From: JAOUEE01 sp051011595
GTDB taxonomy: Bacteria > Actinomycetota > Acidimicrobiia > Acidimicrobiales > SHLQ01
Length of the DNA: 7,038 nt
Direction: 5' to 3'
Assembly (NCBI GenBank): GCA_051011595.1
Contig: JBPCTQ010000393.1
Location: 1 to 7,038, forward strand
A program made the translations under genes and the position numbers. The notes below the pieces were generated by a model. The model made no database searches. It had not been told where the DNA came from and saw nothing but the letters and a program-made list of their open reading frames with translations. Below, one piece after another: positions 1 through 4,663 of the stretch (positions within the stretch are counted from its first letter, which is position 1; every line of letters begins with the position of its first letter).

Positions 1-643
1 CGCCGGCCACGATGAACGTGGTGGTGATGGCCAGCATGCGTCGATCACGTTTGATCGAGGCTGCCCACTTCCGAGGCGGCTGATCGAGGCGGATCATCTT
101 GTTCCACCAGACCTCACGCAGGTAGTAGGCACCAGCCCCGAACGCCGACCATTCGAAACGATGGCGGAACCGGCGCCAGCGACTCATCTCGGCGTACTGC
201 TCTGGAGTGACCGGGTGCCACACGAAGTCCATTCCCTGACGAGCGGTGTGGCGGTGGTGGATGTGATTGTGGCCCAACACCCACGACTCGTAGATGTGCT
301 GGGACGGGATGAACAACACATGGCCCACGATCGAGTTGAGCCGCTTGTTGGCGAACAACGAGCCGTGAGCGGCGTCGTGACCCAGCACGAACAGACCGGC
401 CACGCTTATGCCGGCCAGCGCCCACAAGGGAACCAGCAGCCACCAGGTGTTCACCAACACCAGACCCGTGATGACCGCGGCGTAGATGACCAGGTCGCGG
501 GCGACCAGAATGAGGCCTTTGTGCAGCGGCCGCTCGCGACAAGAGTCCGGAATGGCCTGTACCACCTCGAGCAACGTCTCGGGACCCACAACGGTCGACG
601 GAGCGGGTGAGGCACTCACCGGCGGGGCTTCGGACACTGACAT
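1..643 (-). CDS. Membrane fatty acid desaturase, N-terminal part (cut by window start)
   Basis: Predicted membrane-bound di-iron acyl desaturase; the family introduces a cis double bond into acyl chains of lipids or acyl-CoA/ACP at the membrane. The 214 visible residues start at ATG 643-641. After a Ser/Pro/Ala-rich leader (about 1-20), hydrophobic stretches lie near residues 45-64 and 67-88. The first histidine box, HDAAH, is at 89-93, and a second cluster, HNHIHH, at 125-130 fits the HX(2-3)HH box. A third box is expected downstream, outside the window, so completeness cannot be judged. The context GHDAAHGSLF and the long second loop resemble delta-9/delta-12 type bacterial desaturases; regioselectivity cannot be read. 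No good Shine-Dalgarno precedes the ATG. A 9-bp-arm inverted repeat lies 42 bp upstream and may control expression. The gene lies 113 bp behind a pseudo-receiver gene on the same strand, so cotranscription is possible but unproven. Confidence 0.9.
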   Translation of the reverse strand, partial: MSVSEAPPVSASPAPSTVVGPETLLEVVQAIPDSCRERPLHKGLILVARDLVIYAAVITGLVLVNTWWLLVPLWALAGISVAGLFVLGHDAAHGSLFANKRLNSIVGHVLFIPSQHIYESWVLGHNHIHHRHTARQGMDFVWHPVTPEQYAEMSRWRRFRHRFEWSAFGAGAYYLREVWWNKMIRLDQPPRKWAASIKRDRRMLAITTTFIVAG

Positions 644-684
644 CAGGAGAGGTTTCCGTTCACGGGGTTCGGTATGGGGGGCCC

Positions 685-707
685 GAATATGCGGGGTACG
701 CACATTC
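685..707 (-). promoter_or_regulatory. Candidate operator: interrupted inverted repeat upstream of the desaturase
   Basis: The left arm GAATATGCG (685-693), spacer GGGTA and right arm CGCACATTC (699-707) match as inverted repeats in 8 of 9 positions. The element sits 42-64 bp upstream of the desaturase ATG, where a repressor of the TetR type could bind; TetR control of desaturase genes is known from other bacteria (for example DesT). No T-run follows on the minus strand, which argues against a terminator. A weak -10-like CATATT overlaps it on the minus strand without a clear -35 partner. That it is an operator is inferred from symmetry and position only. Confidence 0.4.
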
Positions 708-756
708 AGATCGTTCCGGCGTCGAAAAGGTCACATGAATTCGCGAGAGATCCATG

Positions 757-1230
757 TCACACGGACTGGTCGGCTGACGATCCTTCGTGGGCCGATTCGG
801 GTTGCTCGCGATCGGCCAAGGCCGTGCGAACGGTGTCCTTCAGGGCATCCATGGTGACCGGAACCGGCAACAGGTAGCACCCGGGGAAGTCGGTGGGGTA
901 TGACACCGCCCGGGGTCCGGGCACCTCCACCACCAGCGGGGTGTCGGGATACCGCCTGCGCAGGGCCAGCAGCACCTCACGATTGCGAGGATCGTGGTGC
1001 CGCAGGGTGTGCACCACCACATCGGCCCGTTCACACGTGCCGCAGCCACCCTCCACGAACAGGGCACACCGTGCGTCTCCTCCTTCGGGGCCGCCGCACG
1101 AAGCCACGTCGTACCCCTCGTTGGTCAACACGTCGGTGATGGTTTCGCGGTAGGCCCACTCGGTTGCTTCCACCAACACCCGAGGATTGCCGTCACCGGC
1201 GAAGGTCGTTGGTTCGAGGGGCGCGGTCAT
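757..1230 (-). CDS. Small cysteine-rich protein with degenerate receiver (pseudo-REC) fold
   Basis: A 157-residue protein of unknown function; start ATG 1230-1228 has AAAGG six bases upstream. The layout follows a response-regulator receiver domain: strand RVLVEATEW (17-25), helix RETITDVLTNEGYDV (28-42) as in REC helix 1/strand 2, strand ADVVVHTL (69-76) where the phospho-Asp would sit, helix REVLLALRRRYPDTPLVVEV (84-103) and YLLPVPVTMDALKDTVRTAL (119-138) matching the usual KPF-x-x-x-x-L end. The acidic pair, the phospho-Asp and the conserved Lys are all missing (Ala-Thr, His74/Thr75 and Val123-Pro), so phosphorelay is unlikely. An inserted loop carries C45, C55, C63 and C66 (CGTC), and C118 follows later, suggesting metal or thiol chemistry. 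No DNA-binding output domain is present; the acidic/Ser-rich tail (139-157) looks disordered. It follows the arsM-dioxygenase pair by 86 bp on the same strand, without a clear promoter or terminator between. Fold call is by eye; function unknown. Confidence 0.8.
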   Translation of the reverse strand: MTAPLEPTTFAGDGNPRVLVEATEWAYRETITDVLTNEGYDVASCGGPEGGDARCALFVEGGCGTCERADVVVHTLRHHDPRNREVLLALRRRYPDTPLVVEVPGPRAVSYPTDFPGCYLLPVPVTMDALKDTVRTALADREQPESAHEGSSADQSV

Positions 1231-1316
1231 CGGAAGCCTTTCGGAAAACTCTTGCTCCCAGGGTGGTGGGCGCCGGCATCAATGCCCAGGTACCAAGGTC
1301 CCGTTGTGGCTGCCGA

Positions 1317-2132
1317 TCAGCGAGGGAGCGGGGCGAAGATGTCGCCCAAACGGTGCACCGGTGCCACGTCGAACCATCGGGGTGCATCGACCCACAGGCG
1401 CAACAAGTGGCGCCGTCGTTGGGGTTCGGGCCAGTCCTGGTAGTCGTCGCGGGCATGCAGCACCCGCCGGTTGTGCACCACCAGCGTCTGACCCGGCACC
1501 AGATCGATCGCCACACCCAACTCGGGCGACGTGGCCCAGTGGTCGAATTGGTCGAGGGCGGCGCGTTGTTCGTCGGTCAGGGGCTGCCCCAACGCCGCTG
1601 CGCTCTGTTCGATGTAGGGCCGGTAGTAGACACAGCTCAGCAACCCGCCGTGTTCGGCGAATACCGGCGGTCCCTCCGCGTCGGGACCGCCATCGGCGAT
1701 ACCTCGCTGACCATCGACCCGCCACATGGGAACCGGCTCGAACAACACCTCGAGGAGTCGAGGGCTGTGGTGGGCCAGGCGATCGCGGATGGTGTGCACA
1801 TCGACCAGCCGGGTCGTGCCTCCCGACCGAGCCGCCTGCAGGCAGTGCAGCACGGTGAGGGTGGGCGGATCGGAGTGCGGGGACAGCTCACCGCTCGACC
1901 GGTACCCCCGGCTGTCGGCCTCGTCGACGTCGGAGAAGTCACGGACATCCTCGACCGACTCGCCTCGGGGCGATTGGGGCACCACCGTGCCGAGTTGGTG
2001 GCCGAGTTCGAGGAGGAATCGAGCAGCCTCCTCAGGGGAACTCGGCCCACCGTCGATCAGCGCGTAGCCGTGGTCCTGCAGAGCTCGGGGCACGGCATCG
2101 AGATCCGACGATGCGGGCCCGACGGCAGCCAT
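1317..2132 (-). CDS. TauD/TfdA-family Fe(II)/2-oxoglutarate-dependent dioxygenase
   Basis: A 271-residue soluble non-heme iron oxygenase; the family couples 2-oxoglutarate decarboxylation to hydroxylation of a small substrate. The iron facial triad is visible: H86-S-D88 in LSPHSDPPTLTVLHCL and the distal H226 in VVHNRRVLHARDDY. R241 or R245 in RRRHLLRLWVDAP is placed to bind the 2-oxoglutarate carboxylate. GYRSSGELSPHSD and GQTLVVHNRRVLHAR resemble the gamma-butyrobetaine/TfdA branch more than the sulfonate-specific TauD. Length is normal. The ATG lies 6 bp after the arsM stop with only a weak ribosome site, so it is probably translated by coupling as third gene of an arsR-arsM unit. The substrate cannot be read from sequence. 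Its position suggests an arsenic-linked role, such as oxidising a methylated arsenical; this is inference, and another small-molecule substrate is equally possible. Confidence 0.9.
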   Translation of the reverse strand: MAAVGPASSDLDAVPRALQDHGYALIDGGPSSPEEAARFLLELGHQLGTVVPQSPRGESVEDVRDFSDVDEADSRGYRSSGELSPHSDPPTLTVLHCLQAARSGGTTRLVDVHTIRDRLAHHSPRLLEVLFEPVPMWRVDGQRGIADGGPDAEGPPVFAEHGGLLSCVYYRPYIEQSAAALGQPLTDEQRAALDQFDHWATSPELGVAIDLVPGQTLVVHNRRVLHARDDYQDWPEPQRRRHLLRLWVDAPRWFDVAPVHRLGDIFAPLPR

Positions 2133-2138
2133 GACCGA

Positions 2139-2852
2139 TCAGGCTCGAACGGCCCGCACGGTGGCCGCATGCATTCCTTCGCCCACCTCGTGGGTCGCCT
2201 CGATGGTCACACCGGTGAATCCGGCGGCAGTCAACATCTCGCGATACTCATCGACTCGCAGCCCACCGGCGCCACATTCGGCCCAAGCCTGACCGTCGGT
2301 GGGATCCGGCGGCGGGGCATCGTCGTCGGTGATGACATCGGACACGGCGACCCGTCCACCCGACCGCAGCACCCGGGCCATCTCGGCGAAGACCGGTGCC
2401 TTGTCGGGAGCAAGGTTGATGACGCAGTTGGAGATCACCACATCGACCGAGTCGTCGGGCAGGGGGACCGACTCGATGGAACCGGCCAGGAACTCGACGT
2501 TCTCGACACCCGCCTCGGTGGCGTTGGCCGCCGCCACCGTGAGCATCTCGTCGAGGAAATCGACCCCGTAGGCGTACCCCGACGGGCCCACCCGTTTGGC
2601 ACTGAGGATGACGTCGATCCCGCCACCCGAACCGAGGTCGAGCACCACCTCACCCTCGACCAGGTCGGCCATGACGTACGGGTTGCCACATCCCATCGAC
2701 AACCCGGCCGCGGCGTCGGGCACGTCGCTCAGGCTGCGGTCGTCGTAGCGGCCCGCTCCCCACCGTTCGTCGTCGGGGGCAACACACGCATCGCGGCCCA
2801 CCTCGGCGGCCTGGCGGTAGTAGTCACGGACGGTTTCGTGGATGTCGCTCAT
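2139..2852 (-). CDS. arsM: Arsenite S-adenosylmethionine methyltransferase
   Basis: Transfers methyl groups from SAM to trivalent arsenic, giving methylated and finally volatile arsenicals; cytosolic. The 237-residue protein begins MSDIHETVRDYYRQ at ATG 2852-2850, chosen because AAGGAG sits 6 bases upstream; a longer reading up to 2951 only adds sequence overlapping arsR. SAM motif I is VLDLGSGGG (70-78), with GVD at 96-98. Hallmark ArsM sequences are MGCGNP (53-58), ISNCVINL (140-147) and AECGAGGL (191-198). Four cysteines, C23, C55, C143 and C193, line up with the four conserved As(III)-binding or catalytic cysteines of human AS3MT (C32, C61, C156, C206); the 50-residue spacing of the last pair is identical. 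The enzyme therefore looks complete. Its ATG overlaps the arsR stop (ATGA), indicating translational coupling and control by ArsR. Methylation extent (mono, di or tri) cannot be predicted. Confidence 0.93.
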   Translation of the reverse strand: MSDIHETVRDYYRQAAEVGRDACVAPDDERWGAGRYDDRSLSDVPDAAAGLSMGCGNPYVMADLVEGEVVLDLGSGGGIDVILSAKRVGPSGYAYGVDFLDEMLTVAAANATEAGVENVEFLAGSIESVPLPDDSVDVVISNCVINLAPDKAPVFAEMARVLRSGGRVAVSDVITDDDAPPPDPTDGQAWAECGAGGLRVDEYREMLTAAGFTGVTIEATHEVGEGMHAATVRAVRA

Positions 2853-3190
2853 GGACAGCTCCTTGCTCGATCGAAATCTGATGGCACCCGGCCCAGCACC
2901 ACCTCGGCGGCCGACGGGAAGGCGTCGATACACGCCTCGTTGACCCGCCAATGGCTGGTGGTGCCGGTGCGCTCGACGAGGACGAACCCCACTTCGGCCA
3001 ACGTGGCCAGATGGTGCGAGACCGTGGATTGGCCGACATCGAGGCGATCGGTGATCTCGCCCACGGTGAGCGGCGAACGTTCGGTCGAGAGCAGGTGCAG
3101 GATCAGGATTCGGGTGGGATCACCAATGGCCCGGAACCACGTCGCCCACTCGGCGGCCTGGTCGCGTGCGATGGTGGTGGGTGCTTTCAT
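2849..3190 (-). CDS. arsR: ArsR/SmtB-family winged-helix repressor
   Basis: A 113-residue ArsR-type repressor, expected to bind the promoter ahead of itself and release it when trivalent arsenic (or another thiophilic metal) binds. The helix-turn-helix is at about residues 41-67: LTVGEITDRLDVGQSTVSHHLATLAEVGFV, with S55-T-V-S-H-H-L as recognition helix; the wing is LVERTGTTSHWRVN (71-84). WFRAIGDPTRILILHLL (18-34) is the usual dimer/helix entry. The classical ELCVCDL metal box of the alpha3 helix is absent: the equivalent stretch has no cysteine. The only cysteines are C87 (NEACIDAF) and C112 (RSCP-stop), so any As(III) site must use these, probably across the dimer. The stop overlaps the arsM start by 4 bp. 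A near-perfect 25-bp palindrome overlaps its own start codon, which suggests autorepression. It could sense something other than arsenic, but the arsM partner favours arsenic. Confidence 0.9.
   Translation of the reverse strand: MKAPTTIARDQAAEWATWFRAIGDPTRILILHLLSTERSPLTVGEITDRLDVGQSTVSHHLATLAEVGFVLVERTGTTSHWRVNEACIDAFPSAAEVVLGRVPSDFDRARSCP
2859..2864 (-). promoter_or_regulatory. Ribosome binding site of arsM
   Basis: AAGGAG on the minus strand, inside the last codons of arsR and 6 bases before ATG 2852. It fixes the arsM start at MSDIHETV and not at an upstream in-frame start. Confidence 0.8.
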
Positions 3191-3228
3191 CGATGATCGA
3201 CGATAATCGATGAATGGTGAAAGGGCAA
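3188..3228 (-). promoter_or_regulatory. arsR promoter and ArsR operator, overlapping the start codon
   Basis: On the minus strand TTGCCC (3228-3223) and TATCGT (3205-3200) are separated by exactly 17 bases and each matches the sigma-70 consensus at 4 of 6 positions. The operator candidate is a 25-bp palindrome, 3188-3212, with arms CATCGATGATCG and CGATAATCGATG around a central A; 11 of 12 positions pair. It covers the -10, the expected transcription start (about 3193) and the ATG of arsR, so bound repressor would block initiation. The predicted 5' leader is only about 2-4 bases, so arsR mRNA would be nearly leaderless, consistent with no Shine-Dalgarno being visible. Binding by this ArsR is inferred from position and symmetry. 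Confidence 0.65.
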
Positions 3229-3244
3229 GGGCCTCGGCCCGCCC
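3223..3244 (-). terminator. GC-rich hairpin after the RTX gene, possible terminator
   Basis: On the minus strand GGGC-GGGCC, loop GA, GGCCC, a TT bulge and GCCC form a nine-pair stem followed by TTT. It lies 42-63 bp past the RTX protein stop and just before the arsR -10. The T-run is short, so it would be a weak intrinsic terminator. Its 3' base, TTGCCC, is also the proposed -35 of arsR. Confidence 0.4.
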
Positions 3245-3253
3245 GCCCGCCCG

Positions 3254-3290
3254 GGTCAGGTCAGGTCAGGTCAGGTCAGGTCAGGTCAGG
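3254..3290. repeat. Pentanucleotide tandem repeat (GGTCA)7
   Basis: Seven perfect copies of GGTCA (3254-3288) plus GG. The last copy supplies the TGA stop of the RTX protein on the minus strand. Directly beside it are four tandem GCCC units (3237-3252). Copy number of such perfect short repeats may vary between strains by slippage. Confidence 0.95.
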
Positions 3291-4368
3291 GAATCCCGAC
3301 GATCAGCTCGCAGCCGTGGTCGATGGCCAACGAGTCGGTGCCGGGCCCACCGTCGCACTCGTCGGCCGGTCCGCCACCACCGCGCAATTCATCGTCGCCG
3401 TTGGAACCTTCGACCAGGTCGGATCCGGCGCCACCCGAGAGCTCATCGGGCCCATCCTCGCCGTCGAGGTGGTCTGGACCGCTCTCGCCCCGCAGTTGGT
3501 CGCGTCCGACGCCACCCAACAGGTCGTCACTGCCCCCTCCACCGGCGAGGAAGTCGTTTCCGTCACCGCCCACCAACAGGTCGTCGCCGCCGCGGCGGAT
3601 CGAAGGATCGCCGATGATTCGGTCGTGGCCCAGCCCGCCCCGCACCTCGTCGTCACCGATTCCACCGAACAACAGATCGGCCCCGGCACCACCCTCGATG
3701 CGATCGTCGGCCGACCCGCCCCGAATCACATCACTGCCCTCGTTGCCGTGGATCAGGTCCCGGCCACCTCCCCCCAGGAGTGTGTCGGCCCCCTCTCCGC
3801 CGCGGATGACATCGATGGTGGGTCCGCCGTGCAGCGTGTCGGCACCACTGTCGCCGCTCAGGTCGTTTCGACCCCGACCACCCCACAGCTCGTCGGCGCC
3901 GGACCCGCCAATCAGGAAGTCACGTTGTGCCCCGCCCAGCAAGGTGTCGTTGCCACCGCCGCCGTTGAGCTCGTCGTTGCCTTCACCACCGTCGAGCTGG
4001 TCGACCCCCAGGCTTCCGAACAACGAGTCGTTGCCGGCCCCACCGGTGATGACGTCGTTGCCGGTTCCGCCGTACACCGAGTCGTCACCACCGAACCCGT
4101 GACCGGCATCATCGCCGGCGTCGAGGCAGATCGTGTCGTCGCCGCCGCGGCCGTCGACCTCGTCGTTGCCCGCATAGGTACGGATCACGTCGGGACCCGG
4201 GGTCCCGACGATGACGTCGTCGCCGGCCGTCCCGGCGATGGTGACCGGCAGCCCACGACACAGATCGTCGCCGGGTGCATCCTGGGCCGCAGCCGATCCC
4301 ACCGTCACTGTGGTCATGGCCGCCAGCACCGCCAACAAGATCACCGCACGCCTGATGGCTTCGGTCAT
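3286..4368 (-). CDS. Secreted RTX-type calcium-binding repeat protein
   Basis: A 360-residue exported protein made almost only of hemolysin-type calcium-binding nonapeptides. The start is ATG 4368-4366: the GTG nine bases upstream belongs to the ribosome site GAGGTGAT. A Sec signal peptide is clear: MTEAIRR, a hydrophobic core AVILLAVLAAMTTVTVG (8-24), and SAAA|QD cleavage after A28. About 32 repeats of GGxGxDxLxG type run from residue 46 to about 345, broken only once, at DPSIRRGGDD. They should fold as a parallel beta-roll binding Ca2+ outside the cell. C37, C81 and the tail cysteines in DECDGGPG and DHGCE are typical of actinobacterial RTX-like proteins. No protease, lipase or adhesin domain is present, and no type I secretion neighbours are seen, so its role (adhesion, matrix, Ca2+ binding) is unknown. 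It precedes arsR on the same strand by 95 bp but has its own upstream region and probably its own terminator. Confidence 0.92.
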   Translation of the reverse strand: MTEAIRRAVILLAVLAAMTTVTVGSAAAQDAPGDDLCRGLPVTIAGTAGDDVIVGTPGPDVIRTYAGNDEVDGRGGDDTICLDAGDDAGHGFGGDDSVYGGTGNDVITGGAGNDSLFGSLGVDQLDGGEGNDELNGGGGNDTLLGGAQRDFLIGGSGADELWGGRGRNDLSGDSGADTLHGGPTIDVIRGGEGADTLLGGGGRDLIHGNEGSDVIRGGSADDRIEGGAGADLLFGGIGDDEVRGGLGHDRIIGDPSIRRGGDDLLVGGDGNDFLAGGGGSDDLLGGVGRDQLRGESGPDHLDGEDGPDELSGGAGSDLVEGSNGDDELRGGGGPADECDGGPGTDSLAIDHGCELIVGIP

Positions 4369-4663
4369 GGGAATCACCTCATCAACTCGAACGCCCGCCC
4401 CGAAGGCTAGGACCAGCGGGCCGAACCATCCAGCACGATCTGGTTACGGTCCGGCGCTCCCCGCCCACCGCACCCGAGACCACGCAGCGAGCCGGCTCGA
4501 GCTCGGCCGGGTCGGCATCACCGAACCGGCGCCGAACGACGGGAGGCGGGATGAGCCGAAGGCGGTTCTGCTCACCCCGCCTTTCTGGTTCCCGTCGATC
4601 TCGCTCACCCAGGGTGGCACATTCCAGCCGATCCGTCTTCCCGGTTCGCGCTAGAACGTGGAA
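4369..4663. other. Divergent intergenic region between RTX and kinase genes
   Basis: About 295 bp without a supportable gene; open frames here are continuations of antisense frames. For the RTX gene a possible -10, TAGCCT, is at 4409-4404 (minus strand) with no good -35. For the kinase a -10-like TAGAAC (4652-4657) lies 6 bases before ATG 4664. A hairpin with arms AAGGCGG (4559-4565) and CCGCCTT (4577-4583) around an 11-base loop lies between; its purpose is unclear. Confidence 0.5.
4373..4380 (-). promoter_or_regulatory. Ribosome binding site of the RTX protein gene
   Basis: GAGGTGAT on the minus strand complements the 16S rRNA 3' end well and lies 4 bases before ATG 4368. Because it contains the in-frame GTG at 4377-4375, it decides the start in favour of the ATG. 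Confidence 0.75.

Noticed and set aside
1273..1288. Short inverted repeat GGCAT-CA-ATGCC between dioxygenase and pseudo-receiver as terminator
   Set aside because: Five pairs with a two-base loop are sterically poor, and no T-run follows on the minus strand.
1164..3206. Plus-strand open frame of 680 codons
   Set aside because: It lies antisense to the dioxygenase, arsM and arsR, whose motifs and ribosome sites are convincing; its translation is low-complexity with no recognisable domain. A GC-driven shadow.
3254..3290. GGTCA repeat as a CRISPR array or iterated regulator site
   Set aside because: Units are 5 bp with no spacers and overlap a stop codon; a simple microsatellite is the better explanation.
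3214..4410. Plus-strand open frame of 398 codons opposite the RTX gene
   Set aside because: The periodic codons of the RTX array keep the opposite strand open; the product is only a repetitive Val/Ala/Thr-rich mirror of the repeats.
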